A stretch of 64,000 bases of DNA from an uncultured Bacteroidia bacterium. GTDB lineage: Bacteria; Bacteroidota; Bacteroidia; Bacteroidales; ML635J-15. How positions within the stretch are numbered: the first letter of the stretch is position 1; every line of letters begins with the position of its first letter. The translations under genes and the position numbers were made by a program. Shown one piece after another: positions 1-8,950 of this stretch. The notes below the pieces were generated by a model. It did no database searches and was not told where the DNA came from. It saw only the letters and a list, made by a program, of their open reading frames with translations. The stretch lies in contig CADAXK010000002.1 of NCBI GenBank assembly GCA_902791865.1, forward strand, positions 372,001-436,000, in the 5' to 3' direction.

Positions 1-654
1 ATGCAAGGCTACGGCAGCCAACTGACAATTATTGATGGCGCTTTGTCGCGCAAATCGCTTGGTTCTCCATCGGTTACCGACTGCATGATACTTTCGACTG
101 GCGCAGCCGTCTCGCACGACTACAAGGAACTCACCCGCAAGACAAAGTTCGTCTATAGCCTGATAAACATCGAAGCCTACGAATCGCCTGTAAACGAACA
201 GCTTCTGCGCACCGAACGTGGCATCTGGGCTATCGACGGCAACAACGAAGTCCACGACCTAGACATCGACTCCACCCTATTGCTCGAAAACAAGAAGGAC
301 AAGCTTTTCGAGTACGGCACCACCATTTTCGCCAGCGGTATCGTCACCGACAAGGTTTTGAATCTTTTGCGCATGCAAAAGGAAATCCAAAACACCACAT
401 TGATCGTCAAGGATTTCACAAGGATTTTCGTCACTCCAGAATCGCTCTACCCCTATCTGTCGAAAGGTGGCAAAATCAAGGTTCTGCTACGCACAAAACT
501 CATTGCCGTCTGCGTAAACCCCACCTCGCCCAGCGGTTACATTTTGAATTCGGAAAGAATCACGACAGAACTTTCGGAAGCACTGAACATACCTGTGTAT
601 GATGTGTTTAAGGAGAGAATGAAGAATGGACAATGGACAATTAACAATGGATAA
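1..654 (+). CDS. KamB-like lysine 5,6-aminomutase reactivase subunit, 3' part
   Basis: Open reading frame already running at the left edge; the ATG at position 1 is probably internal, so about 217 C-terminal residues are seen. The segment IIDGALSRKSLGSPSVTDC followed by LSTGAAVS resembles what I recall of KamB, the protein that works with KamC to reactivate the B12-dependent lysine 5,6-aminomutase in lysine fermentation. That is a family-memory call, not an alignment. The last residues (RMKNGQWTINNG) are encoded by an intergenic-type repeat (tggacaattaacaatgg), so the original stop seems to have been lost and the protein extended by about ten residues. The remaining kam genes should lie to the left of the window. 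Alternative: another Rossmann-like protein of unknown role. Confidence 0.5.
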   Translation: MQGYGSQLTIIDGALSRKSLGSPSVTDCMILSTGAAVSHDYKELTRKTKFVYSLINIEAYESPVNEQLLRTERGIWAIDGNNEVHDLDIDSTLLLENKKDKLFEYGTTIFASGIVTDKVLNLLRMQKEIQNTTLIVKDFTRIFVTPESLYPYLSKGGKIKVLLRTKLIAVCVNPTSPSGYILNSERITTELSEALNIPVYDVFKERMKNGQWTINNG

Positions 655-882
655 TGGACAATTGATAATTGATAATTAAACATTTTTGCCAATCCAAACC
701 AAAACTATATTTTTGTGACAAAATAAATATCAATGAATAACGAATCACAAAATATAAGCAACATTAAAACCTGGGAAAAGGCATTGAACTTTGATGTACG
801 GTCGCGGCGCGCCACGACGCAACAAGAACGGCGAAGTCCTCAACGAAATTAAACATAGAAAACCAGAAACTTAGAAACATCC
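624..882. repeat. Intergenic repeat region before the enoyl-CoA hydratase gene
   Basis: The stretch holds three repeat-like pieces. At 627-678 are tandem variants of tggacaat/ttgataatt that also encode the tail of the upstream gene. At 796-822 is a GC-rich near-palindrome centred on ggcgcgcc, akin to the palindrome at 18118. At 822-876 is a copy of a dispersed element (cggcgaagtcctcaacgaa, then ttaaacatagaaa and agaaact) that recurs near 14560-14620 and 18145-18225. A 39-codon open frame (733-852) lies inside; I see no support for it as a gene. Confidence 0.55.
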
Positions 883-887
883 CTCCC

Positions 888-1640
888 ATGCCCAAAACAA
901 TATCAATAACCCACGGTACCATCACCACCATCAAGTTCGACAACGAACCGACGATGAACGCCATGAGCCAACTTTTCCTGAAGGAATTCCACGAAGCCGT
1001 TGAATCGATACGCAACGACAAGGAATGCCGAGTGCTAATCATACGTGGAACAGAGAAAGTTTTCTCGGCAGGTGGCAATCTGCACGAAATTTCTGGTGCC
1101 GACTACGAAAAAGCAGTCCTGATGGCAACTAACGCACACTACATCTACGATGGATTGCTAAACCTTGAAATTCCTGTCGTCGCAGCACTTGACGGCATAG
1201 TTTATGGTGGCGGACTGGAACTCGCACTGCGCTGCGACATCCGTTTCTGCTCTCCCGAAACCCGCATGAAGTTCCCCGAAGTCGATATGGGCATAATCCC
1301 TGGTGCTGGCGGAATCTCGTTCCTGTCGAAGTACATCTCCCCTGCCGACATCGCATACTATGTGTATTCGTGCAAGCAAATTACTGTGGACTACGCAAAT
1401 CTACACGGAATCGTGCAAGATGTTTTCCCACGCAACGAACTGTATGCCAAGGCAGAAGAATTTGCGGAACTGCTAGCATCAAAACCACGCGAAGCACTGC
1501 GCGCCGCAAAGCATGAAATCACAGCTACAATGTCAAAACCTTTGAGCGAAGCACTACAAATTGAGATAAGGGAATTTGCATCGACCTTGCAGACCGATGG
1601 CAAAAGAATTATCGCAGAGTGGTTTGAGAAGAAGAAATAA
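888..1640 (+). CDS. Enoyl-CoA hydratase/isomerase (crotonase) family protein
   Basis: A 250-residue crotonase-fold protein, the usual length for a single-domain hydratase. Seen motifs: FSAGGNLHE, which forms the first oxyanion-hole loop; GGGLELALRCD with the first catalytic glutamate position; and FPEVDMGIIPGAGG with the second glutamate and second oxyanion-hole glycine. Both acidic residues of classical crotonases are present, so hydration of an enoyl-CoA is likely, but substrate cannot be told from sequence. It is cytoplasmic, with no signal peptide. The HAD phosphatase gene follows after 9 bp, suggesting co-transcription. A role in amino-acid or butyrate-type fermentation would fit the KamB-like gene to its left, but that is inference. 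Confidence 0.85.
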   Translation: MPKTISITHGTITTIKFDNEPTMNAMSQLFLKEFHEAVESIRNDKECRVLIIRGTEKVFSAGGNLHEISGADYEKAVLMATNAHYIYDGLLNLEIPVVAALDGIVYGGGLELALRCDIRFCSPETRMKFPEVDMGIIPGAGGISFLSKYISPADIAYYVYSCKQITVDYANLHGIVQDVFPRNELYAKAEEFAELLASKPREALRAAKHEITATMSKPLSEALQIEIREFASTLQTDGKRIIAEWFEKKK

Positions 1641-1649
1641 TCGCGAAAT

Positions 1650-2300
1650 ATGAAAAAACTTATCATATTTGACCTTGACGGCACACTTCTAAACACTATC
1701 GGCGACCTTACAAACGCCTGCAATTATGTGTTGCACCAGCATGGATTTCCACCACATACCCACGACGAATACCGCTATTTTATAGGGTCAGGAATCCGCA
1801 GGCTCATAAAACTTGCATTGCCAGAAGAATACAGGGACAATGATGAGTTCTGCAAACAAATACTTGATGAGTTCATAATCCGCTACAATGGTCATCTGCA
1901 TGAAGAAACCTGTCCTTACGATGGCATTATTCCCCTACTCAAAGAACTGAACAACAAAGGCATAAACATAGCCATCGCATCAAACAAGTATCAGGAGGGC
2001 GTTGATGCTGTTGTTGAATTCTATTTCCAAGACATAAAATTCGCTGCTACAGTAGGCACAAGCACAGAAATCCCCGTAAAACCAAACCCGACAATAGTAC
2101 ACAAGATTATTGAAAAATGTCCAGTAGCAAAAAAAGAAATCCTATACCTTGGCGATTCAGGTGTTGACATGCAGACTGCAAAAAATGCAGGACTTACTGC
2201 TCTTGGCGTCCTCTGGGGCTTCCGCACAAAGGATGAACTTATTGCCAATGGTGCCGACTATACAATTGAAAAGGTTGAAGAGATTTGGAATTTTATATAA
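1650..2300 (+). CDS. HAD-superfamily phosphatase, phosphoglycolate phosphatase-like
   Basis: A 216-residue haloacid-dehalogenase hydrolase with all four motifs visible: FDLDGTLLNT near the N-terminus (nucleophile and acid/base Asp), IASNK (motif II), a Lys in PVKPNPTI (motif III) and YLGDSGVDMQTAKNAG (motif IV, Mg2+ binding). The helical cap of about 60-70 residues between motif I and II is of the C1 type found in Gph and PpaX-like phosphatases. The exact phosphomonoester substrate cannot be assigned. It follows the enoyl-CoA hydratase gene by 9 bp and probably shares its transcript. It ends about 100 bp from the convergent DUF4838 gene. Confidence 0.85.
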   Translation: MKKLIIFDLDGTLLNTIGDLTNACNYVLHQHGFPPHTHDEYRYFIGSGIRRLIKLALPEEYRDNDEFCKQILDEFIIRYNGHLHEETCPYDGIIPLLKELNNKGINIAIASNKYQEGVDAVVEFYFQDIKFAATVGTSTEIPVKPNPTIVHKIIEKCPVAKKEILYLGDSGVDMQTAKNAGLTALGVLWGFRTKDELIANGADYTIEKVEEIWNFI

Positions 2301-2406
2301 TAGAAAAAACAATAGTTTCTGTCAATATATACCACATTTCAAAACCTCATTATTATAAGCAAGTTAGCAATAATATTATTTAAGAAATACAACTTTGTCA
2401 TCCTAA

Positions 2407-4692
2407 TTATCTTACAATCACCTCGTCACAAAAAATCCAGCACGGCTGCCCTACTCCACGATGCCACTCGGGATTCACACGCAAAGATTCGGCCTTGAGC
2501 CGCACATATCGTGATTTCTGCTCTTTAAAATTAAGTTGAAAACTCACAATCTTGCATTCAGCCAAAGATTCCTCGTTCTCGTAGCTTTTCTTTGCCACTT
2601 CGCGCCAATTCTTACCATCGGCTGAGAGATAACAAGTTACACATTTCGGTGCAAAAATCCACGACAGAGGATAAAACAGGAAGTCGGCACTCACCTCGCC
2701 TACACTCTGCTCCGATTCCAAGTCTATCACCACATCCATGTCGTTTCCGTTGAAACCAAGCCAGTTGTAATAATAGTTCATAACGCCAGACTTGCCATCC
2801 GTCAATGCCTTTGGACCACCGACATCATAGGTATTGCTCCATTCTGTCGAACAAATCACCGACTTGCCCAAGGCAAGATTTTTGCCAGTCGATTTTGCGA
2901 CAAAGTTTGCAAGGTTCTCCTGCAACTGGGCCGGCGTATATTTTGCTTCGTCAAGCTGCTTTACACCAAGTCGCTCGCAATCGGCAATAAAATTCTTCGC
3001 CAGAAGCATTTTTTCCGGCTTTACGACCTTCTCGCCATTGCTTCCAATGGTAAAAAACGACAAATTATCGTCAATACCATACATTGAAAGGTCAATTTCG
3101 GCAAAATCAAGCGGCATTTCCAGCAATCTCAACCTATCGTTGTAAATTTTTGCATCCTCGTCTGTACAACCATCGTATGACGACACTGCGTACGCCGAGG
3201 CGAAGAATTTGCGATATTCTGTAATCTTGTCAGGCGACAAATAACTGTCAACCGCATCAATCGGATAGCCATAAATGTTAAGTCCCTTGCCCGATTCAAC
3301 CAGAGCCTTCTGCATTGTGTCATAATATTTTGCAACGAATTCTGCCCTGTTTTTCCCGTAATGCGCATCAAGGAAACGGCTACGCAGACTGTCAACATCA
3401 AGATTTACATTCCAAAGCAAATGCGCAATGAGATAAGTCCTCCACTCGTAGTTTTCGGTAATGTTCTGGTTTGAACCCTGCTCAAAAATCATCGGAATGC
3501 CATGCTTGTAAAAATCTTGTAAGTTTGGCTGAATTACATGCAGATTCGGGAACGGGTCCATATAGTTGCGGAACTGTACCACATAATCCCACAGGAAAAT
3601 GTTGTGCGTCAAAGCAGTCCAGTCTGCCAAATCGCGCTGGAATGAATGTTCAGACGAGTCGGCAGAAATTGGTCTATGGCGCGGACATTCGATAGAACAG
3701 AGCATTATGTTCACATTGTCGGCCGGCTTTATGTTCTTTGGCGCGTGGCGCGTCTGCTGGTAGGCAAGCGTCGAAATCACCTTGTCGGGAAAACGCTCAG
3801 CAACCTGATTCACAAACCATATCATTGTCCCCGATGCGCCGCCATAGATTGAATCGAGACGACGACAATTCTCGCACTGGCACGACGAATAATTGTCGTT
3901 CTGCGACACCGACCAGATTTTCTTGTCGGGATTTTCCTTCATCTTGGTTTCCAAATTCTTGCAAAGTTCCTCCAACACTTCGGGATTGCTAAGGCACAAC
4001 TGGCCGTCGCGCACTCGCCTGCCATGCATATCGGAAAACCATTCTGGATGGCTGTCAAAATACTCCGAAACTGGCACTAAATCCTTGAAAGTATGCACAA
4101 AAAGTCCCCATTCGTTATTGAAATCAGCTCGATTATGCAACTTGTGCCACTTTGCATAACGCGAATCGGCATTGGGAATCAGTTGCAAGGTCTCACGGTA
4201 GCGGAACGACGGATTCTGAAGGTCGTGGATATCAAGCACAACCTTTTCCGACTGCTTTTCTATATGCAATCCGTTGCTACAAGTATAGGTACAACCAAGA
4301 TAATTTTCAAGCAGGTGATACACACCATACAACGATGCTATTTCCCGATTTCCAAATATATAAAGGTTACCATTTTCGGTATGAATTAAGAATCCATCGT
4401 CACGTATTTCGTCTTTGTACCTATTGTAAATATCCTGCGAAATTGAATTGCAACCTATCGAAATGACATTTCCACCTGCATACCCATTGCAAGTAACAAC
4501 CGGATATTCATGTCCGAAAATTTCAGCAAGTAAATCGCTCAACTCGTATGCTGCCACACAATCATACCCAGAAGTATCACCTTCATACACAATAACATAA
4601 TCATCTTTCTGTGAAAGCACCACCGAATTGCGACTAGTACACGAACAAAGTGCAAGAACAAAGCATGCAAGGATAAAGAAAAGATTCTTCAT
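2407..4692 (-). CDS. DUF4838 lipoprotein with F5/8 type C domain (glycosidase-like)
   Basis: A 761-residue lipoprotein (signal peptide ending LALCSC, Cys17 as lipid site). The N-terminal region (about residues 30-145) resembles the N-terminal domain of alpha-glucuronidases and precedes a DUF4838 core (about 170-480) containing the cysteine-rich segment CQCENCRRLD and the ECPRH motif. The C-terminal ~150 residues look like a discoidin-type (F5/8C) carbohydrate-binding domain, with LTDGK followed later by sheet-rich segments. DUF4838 proteins sit near glycan-degradation genes in Bacteroidetes; the activity is unproven. It follows the VWA gene by 28 bp on the same strand, so both may share a transcript. 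There is no susC/susD pair nearby, so it is not in a classical PUL. Confidence 0.75.
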   Translation of the reverse strand: MKNLFFILACFVLALCSCTSRNSVVLSQKDDYVIVYEGDTSGYDCVAAYELSDLLAEIFGHEYPVVTCNGYAGGNVISIGCNSISQDIYNRYKDEIRDDGFLIHTENGNLYIFGNREIASLYGVYHLLENYLGCTYTCSNGLHIEKQSEKVVLDIHDLQNPSFRYRETLQLIPNADSRYAKWHKLHNRADFNNEWGLFVHTFKDLVPVSEYFDSHPEWFSDMHGRRVRDGQLCLSNPEVLEELCKNLETKMKENPDKKIWSVSQNDNYSSCQCENCRRLDSIYGGASGTMIWFVNQVAERFPDKVISTLAYQQTRHAPKNIKPADNVNIMLCSIECPRHRPISADSSEHSFQRDLADWTALTHNIFLWDYVVQFRNYMDPFPNLHVIQPNLQDFYKHGIPMIFEQGSNQNITENYEWRTYLIAHLLWNVNLDVDSLRSRFLDAHYGKNRAEFVAKYYDTMQKALVESGKGLNIYGYPIDAVDSYLSPDKITEYRKFFASAYAVSSYDGCTDEDAKIYNDRLRLLEMPLDFAEIDLSMYGIDDNLSFFTIGSNGEKVVKPEKMLLAKNFIADCERLGVKQLDEAKYTPAQLQENLANFVAKSTGKNLALGKSVICSTEWSNTYDVGGPKALTDGKSGVMNYYYNWLGFNGNDMDVVIDLESEQSVGEVSADFLFYPLSWIFAPKCVTCYLSADGKNWREVAKKSYENEESLAECKIVSFQLNFKEQKSRYVRLKAESLRVNPEWHRGVGQPCWIFCDEVIVR

Positions 4693-4720
4693 GGGAATAA
4701 TATTTTGAAATTCAATGATT

Positions 4721-6115
4721 TTACAGATTCTGCACCGTCATCTCCCCTTCCTTCACACGGAACTTGAACTCAGCCGAGTTCTTTGCCGAATGGCTATGTT
4801 GGTCGCGGAAAACAACGCGGTAATATCCAGGCTGTAAGCGAAGCTTGTAGTGAGTCTTGTCAGGCGAAAATTCGTAAATGTCGGTCAACCGGTCACCTTC
4901 CTGATGCAACAAAGTACCAAATGCCGGACTACGGAAATTTATTATCACGGTTCCGGGCTGCGGAATATCAATCTTGCGAAGCTTGCCCTGGTCGATGCGC
5001 ACGGCATTGACGTATGTACGAGGCATAGTCAGGATTTCCAAATCGTACTGACCAACAATGAGTTTCTGCTTCTTGTCGGCATCGATGGTATGAATAGTGT
5101 GAGGAAGTCCAGTCTCGCGGATTATGCACTTTATGTCGGAATCGGCTGGGTCATCGCCTTTGACATCCACTAGCAAAGTACCCTGTGGTGCAGGTACATC
5201 AATTATGTTCAACTTGCCTTCCTCAATGGTTATGCCGTCCTTATAAACAGGCGGAACTGTATGCACCTTCAGTTTGTACTGTGAAAGCACATCCAAATAA
5301 ATGGTATCGGGCTGACCTGCAGCGTTCATTGTGTGCATATAGGTGTAGCGCACATCGCCCGACTGCATGTCGTGAAACGACATGGCAACATTGGTTTCGG
5401 TAGGCTTGCCGTTTATATCGAGCAGATTTACGCGCACAGTCGTCAGCGAAGTAACCTCCGAAACAATGGTGGTTATCGCCTGGCGGAACTGACGCTCGTT
5501 TCCTGCATCAAAGTAGTTGCCCATACAGGCAAGCATATCGGCCTGCTTGACATCAATGTTGATACCAATAATATAAGGTTTCAGCACAACACCTTTTTTC
5601 TGCAGTGCGGCACTTACCTCGCAAGGGTCGCCGCTGCACATTTCGATGCCGTCGGTAATGAGGATTATAATGTTGCGGCTGTCCTTGTCGTCGGGGAAAT
5701 CGCCTTCACTTTTGCCGAGCGAATAGGCAATAGGCGTTGTTCCTTTGGGCGTTATCGACATAAGCTTGTCGCGTATGATTCCGATTGTGCTCTCTCCAAA
5801 CGACACTTCAAGCTTGGAATCGGTGCAATCCTGCGGAGGCACAGGGCTTTGATGTCCATAAACGCGCAAAGCCACCTCAAGAGGATGTTTTTTCTGAACC
5901 CTTTCGAGCGAATCGAGCAATTCGAACATAAGTTCGCGGGCCTTCACAAACTTCTGTCCTCCCTCCCACTTGTCGGACATACTCATCGACGCATCAAAGA
6001 TGAAAAGTATGCGCGTCATCGGTGATTCTGGTTCTTCTACTATTGGCTTGCGAGCTTGCGAAAATGCAAGCATTGAAACAAAGATGGACAATATGATGAG
6101 GAGTATCTTCTTCAT
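4721..6115 (-). CDS. Secreted von Willebrand factor A (VWA) domain protein
   Basis: A 464-residue exported protein with signal peptide (MKKILLIILSIFVSMLAFSQA). The VWA domain spans about residues 35-215: the MIDAS motif reads FIFDASMSMSD, with a later conserved Thr in TPKGTTPIA and the Asp in LITDGIEM. The rest is a run of beta-sandwich-like segments, each with the pattern KxxxGxLxxIDxP (EEGKLNIIDVPAPQG, DQGKLRKIDIPQPG). Family members bind metal and protein partners. The start is placed at MKK (6115) because the longer ATG at 6145 lies upstream of the -7 element at 6132-6139. It is the first gene of a pair with the DUF4838 lipoprotein. Confidence 0.75.
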   Translation of the reverse strand: MKKILLIILSIFVSMLAFSQARKPIVEEPESPMTRILFIFDASMSMSDKWEGGQKFVKARELMFELLDSLERVQKKHPLEVALRVYGHQSPVPPQDCTDSKLEVSFGESTIGIIRDKLMSITPKGTTPIAYSLGKSEGDFPDDKDSRNIIILITDGIEMCSGDPCEVSAALQKKGVVLKPYIIGINIDVKQADMLACMGNYFDAGNERQFRQAITTIVSEVTSLTTVRVNLLDINGKPTETNVAMSFHDMQSGDVRYTYMHTMNAAGQPDTIYLDVLSQYKLKVHTVPPVYKDGITIEEGKLNIIDVPAPQGTLLVDVKGDDPADSDIKCIIRETGLPHTIHTIDADKKQKLIVGQYDLEILTMPRTYVNAVRIDQGKLRKIDIPQPGTVIINFRSPAFGTLLHQEGDRLTDIYEFSPDKTHYKLRLQPGYYRVVFRDQHSHSAKNSAEFKFRVKEGEMTVQNL

Positions 6116-6131
6116 GGCAATATATTTACTG

Positions 6132-6139
6132 CAAATATA
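6132..6139 (-). promoter_or_regulatory. -7 promoter element for the VWA gene
   Basis: TATATTTG on the minus strand fits the Bacteroidetes consensus TAnnTTTG. It lies about 17 bp before the ATG at 6115, giving a very short leader, and rules out the longer start at 6145. Confidence 0.5.
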
Positions 6140-6163
6140 ATGCAAAAGAGCAATATAAAAACA

Positions 6164-6191
6164 AAAAAGCCGACATCGCTATCGGCTTTTT
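6164..6191 (-). terminator. Intrinsic terminator after the 6212-7042 lipoprotein gene
   Basis: Arms AAAAAGCCGA and TCGGCTTTTT enclose an 8-nt loop. The A-run becomes a U-tract on the minus strand, 20 bp past the stop at 6212. Confidence 0.75.
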
Positions 6192-6211
6192 GCATATCGG
6201 AAATTACGTTG

Positions 6212-7042
6212 TCAGTACACCACCTTCACAGTAACATTTGTTTCTTCCTTTGATCCACTAGCAATATCAAACGAACATCTATAGTATTTAATGTCAGTAA
6301 TGCGACCAGCATCATCTGTTATGTACTTGTGAGTAAGCAATAAAACTCTTGTCATCGCACCATCGCTGTTATAGTTGCTGCCCTTTATCTCAGATGGCAT
6401 ATACTTTGAAACCAATCCTTTGGGTGCCACAGACTCTACAGTTGGGAATCCGCCAAACATATCCGAAAATGCCAGTATATCAACATTAGGACGAACTACA
6501 TCGCTATACTTGTATTCAATTGTATCGTACCAATTTCCATCTTCAACACACAAGACGGCAGTCATTTTTGAAATATTGTCTCCATCCCACAAATATTTGT
6601 TTCCACAATCGGCATCACCACGAGCACTCAACTTTCCGGAATTGTATTCGTATGCTGCAACCGTAACCGTATCTTCGGTTATCCATTCTTTCTTAATTAC
6701 AAAACCTTCCGCATCTAGCGTAAGCGTCAACTTTTCCTTTGGTCCTTCGCATACAATTGTGCCGTTGCCGTAAGTCACAGTAGCCTTTTCGGTAAATTCC
6801 GATTCCGCTCCAGCATTGTAAGTCGTAGAAACCGCAACCAAACGCCCAGATTCGTCGTACTCAAAATCGACAACACGTTTCTGCCAGTCGTCATCGTTTA
6901 TCAACAGTTGTTTTACAAGATTCTGAGGTTTTTCCTGAACATTTGTCGCTATGCTGTCGGTTTGCTCGGCCTGATTTCCTGTATTTGCACAACTTAGACA
7001 AATCATGCACAACATCCCTATAACTAACATCAAGTTTTTCAT
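6212..7042 (-). CDS. Hypothetical lipoprotein with YD-repeat-like sheet
   Basis: A 276-residue lipoprotein: the signal peptide ends CLSC, followed by a low-complexity linker (ANTGNQAEQTDS). The mature part has segments such as VVDFEYDESGRLVAVST and DDAGRITDIKYYRCSF, which are like the stranded YD/RHS-type or DUF4595-type folds common in Bacteroidetes surface lipoproteins. I do not recognise a precise family, and no catalytic motif is visible. It is flanked by another lipoprotein gene upstream (7117-7938, same strand, 74 bp gap with a weak hairpin) and by a strong terminator downstream. Confidence 0.6.
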   Translation of the reverse strand: MKNLMLVIGMLCMICLSCANTGNQAEQTDSIATNVQEKPQNLVKQLLINDDDWQKRVVDFEYDESGRLVAVSTTYNAGAESEFTEKATVTYGNGTIVCEGPKEKLTLTLDAEGFVIKKEWITEDTVTVAAYEYNSGKLSARGDADCGNKYLWDGDNISKMTAVLCVEDGNWYDTIEYKYSDVVRPNVDILAFSDMFGGFPTVESVAPKGLVSKYMPSEIKGSNYNSDGAMTRVLLLTHKYITDDAGRITDIKYYRCSFDIASGSKEETNVTVKVVY

Positions 7043-7082
7043 AATCTTATCCCTTTTAACGATTTAACTTCTTAGTAACGAG

Positions 7083-7105
7083 AACACAATGAAAATTATT
7101 GTGTT
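7083..7105 (-). terminator. AT-rich hairpin between two lipoprotein genes
   Basis: AACACAAT and ATTGTGTT form an 8-bp stem with a 7-nt loop just past the stop of the 7117-7938 gene. It has no strong U-tract, so it may be a weak terminator or an RNA-stability hairpin. Confidence 0.35.
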
Positions 7106-7116
7106 GACCAATCCAT

Positions 7117-7938
7117 TTATCGCTGTACCCTTTCGTAATAGATATTCTTTACATTGGAAGCTATCGTATTGTCCCAAAAGTTATAGAACATAATGCCATT
7201 AGGCGAATAATATTTAAGATTCTTATTGTAAGCCATATATGATGCGCCCTCAATCCTAATTGTAGTGTCATTAAGCAAATAATATCTGCATCCTGCCAAG
7301 CCCGAATGTCTTTCTATTATGCCCGAAGTCGTAAAAACAAGAGTATCCTTATAATCATAAAAAACGCCTTCCGACATTGAGGCATTTACTGCCCATTCGC
7401 CTAACAGAAATGAAGTTGGGCTTATTGCTGTACTCCTAAATACCAAATAATTATTTTCATCCACATAGAGTTTCATTGTATCATCATTTATTTTGTATGT
7501 AGAAGATTCGTTAATCCTATCCTGATATAAAAATCCATCATCACATTCATTCATATACGTCATCGTTCCTATCCTAATCGTAGTATTTACAGAATCGCAA
7601 GAGAAACGACCATTAATCTCATTGCAGCAAGCAACTCCAGATATGCTGTCCTGATAAAAATTAAGCAAAAAAGGATATGGATTGATTTGCGGCCAATGTT
7701 CCGGCGTTCTTGAAACATTATTTTCCACGAAAGCAACCAGTTGCCACGATGTATTCACAAGCGAATACAATCTTGTATCTGATTGTTGTGGCTGCTCCCG
7801 ATGTTGCTGATTTTGCGTCGCCTGTGGTAGAGTTTCAATTTCCTGCTTTTCACAACCTATGACTAACATTGTTCCAACGACTATCATTGCCACCACTAAT
7901 GGCATTGCTACATTTTGTAACATTGTAAGTTTACTCAT
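7117..7938 (-). CDS. META-domain-like lipoprotein
   Basis: A 273-residue lipoprotein with lipobox VIGC (Cys29) after a signal segment, then a Gln-rich linker. Residues about 60-170 carry the META/HslJ pattern: NTSWQLVAF, then GVACCNEINGRFSCD, IRIGTMTYMNEC, YKINDDTMKLYVDENNYLVFR. The C-terminal ~100 residues contain a second lipocalin-like segment starting LLGEWAVNA. HslJ-type META proteins are envelope proteins linked to stress or antibiotic resistance; a specific function cannot be assigned here. A good -7 element lies at 7994-8001, leaving a leader of about 50 nt. The in-frame ATG at residue 6 is an alternative start. Confidence 0.65.
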   Translation of the reverse strand: MSKLTMLQNVAMPLVVAMIVVGTMLVIGCEKQEIETLPQATQNQQHREQPQQSDTRLYSLVNTSWQLVAFVENNVSRTPEHWPQINPYPFLLNFYQDSISGVACCNEINGRFSCDSVNTTIRIGTMTYMNECDDGFLYQDRINESSTYKINDDTMKLYVDENNYLVFRSTAISPTSFLLGEWAVNASMSEGVFYDYKDTLVFTTSGIIERHSGLAGCRYYLLNDTTIRIEGASYMAYNKNLKYYSPNGIMFYNFWDNTIASNVKNIYYERVQR

Positions 7939-7993
7939 AATACATTCATTTTTTATTTAACATTATTTTCTCCGCCTGCCCAACATTACGTTG

Positions 7994-8001
7994 CAAAGAT
8001 A
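7994..8001 (-). promoter_or_regulatory. -7 promoter element for the META lipoprotein gene
   Basis: TATCTTTG on the minus strand, matching TAnnTTTG, about 56 bp before the ATG at 7938. Confidence 0.5.
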
Positions 8002-8047
8002 ATCCAATTTTCTATATAACAACAAAAAATTACTAAAAAAAACAAAA

Positions 8048-8073
8048 AACGGCATCCCAAATGGAATGCCGTT
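8048..8073 (-). terminator. Intrinsic terminator after the transketolase half-gene
   Basis: AACGGCAT and ATGCCGTT enclose a 10-nt loop whose CC/GG can extend the stem. The A-rich stretch to the left gives a U-tract on the minus strand. It sits 25 bp past the stop at 8098. Confidence 0.7.
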
Positions 8074-8097
8074 ATATAAAATCTAGAATATTCAATT

Positions 8098-8946
8098 TTA
8101 ATAATCGCCTAATGGAGTTTCGGGCAACTGAGCCAAGGCGGCAGCGAGCTGCTCGTCGTTTGGCGGTGTGCCGTGCCACTTGTGTGTTCCCATCATAAAG
8201 TCAACACCCATACCCATTTCGGTCTTCATGAGTACAATGACAGGCTTCTTGTTGCCGAGATGACCTTTTGCATCGGTGATGGTCTTTCGCAGGTCGGCAA
8301 TGTCGTTGCCGTTACACTCGAGTACATACCAGCCAAATGCTTCCCACTTAGCCTTAACATCACCAAGCTTCATCACATCCTCGGTTGTACCGTCAATCTG
8401 CTTGCGGTTAAGGTCAACAAAAGCAATAAGGTTGTCGATTTCGCGGGCATTTGCAAACATAGCAGCCTCCCAAACCTGACCTTCCTCGATTTCGCCATCA
8501 CCCATCAGACAAAAAACTGTATGGTTGTCGGCATTGAGCTTCTTTGCCAATGCAGCACCGCAGGCGGCCGACAAGCCCTGTCCGAGCGAACCCGATGCAA
8601 TGCGAATTCCTGGCAAACCTTCTGCAGTGGTCGGATGTCCCTGCAAACGGGAATTTATAGCGCGGAAAGTCTTGAGTTCCTCAACTGGGAAATACCCAGA
8701 ACGCGCCAGAACGCTGTACCATGCAGCCGATGTGTGACCATTGGAAAGGAAGAACAAGTCCTGTCCCTTGCCATTTATATCGAAATTCTTGGGGTCGTGT
8801 TCCATCACATCGAAGTACAATGTTACCATCAAGTCGGTTACGCCAAGTGAACCGCCCGGATGTCCCGATTTCTTTGCATGAATCATTCTCAGCAGGTCGC
8901 GTCTTACCTGCCTAGCAATTGTCTGTAATTCGGCAACTTTATCCAT
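8098..8946 (-). CDS. Transketolase, N-terminal (thiamine diphosphate-binding) half
   Basis: A 282-residue protein matching only the N-terminal third to half of a full transketolase. Seen: KSGHPGGSLG near residue 27, SNGHTSAAWYS, GSLGQGLSAACG, and the ThDP-binding GDGEIEEGQVWEA with a later N in DLNRKQIDG. Transketolases split into two subunits are common in Bacteria and Archaea, the second chain supplying the pyrimidine and C-terminal domains. No C-terminal half lies anywhere in this window, so the partner must be encoded elsewhere. It starts 4 bp after the small gene 8951-9124, so it appears to be co-transcribed with the toxin-like pair, an odd arrangement. It belongs to the non-oxidative pentose phosphate pathway. 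Confidence 0.88.
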   Translation of the reverse strand: MDKVAELQTIARQVRRDLLRMIHAKKSGHPGGSLGVTDLMVTLYFDVMEHDPKNFDINGKGQDLFFLSNGHTSAAWYSVLARSGYFPVEELKTFRAINSRLQGHPTTAEGLPGIRIASGSLGQGLSAACGAALAKKLNADNHTVFCLMGDGEIEEGQVWEAAMFANAREIDNLIAFVDLNRKQIDGTTEDVMKLGDVKAKWEAFGWYVLECNGNDIADLRKTITDAKGHLGNKKPVIVLMKTEMGMGVDFMMGTHKWHGTPPNDEQLAAALAQLPETPLGDY

Positions 8947-8950
8947 ATTT

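Noticed and set aside
733..852. 39-codon frame between the KamB-like and enoyl-CoA hydratase genes
   Set aside because: Its second half is repeat and palindrome DNA, and I recognise no family. It could be a remnant of a lost gene, but the evidence is too thin to annotate.
5333..6025. 230-residue frame opposite the VWA gene
   Set aside because: Antisense to a clear VWA protein, with no start signal or recognisable domain.
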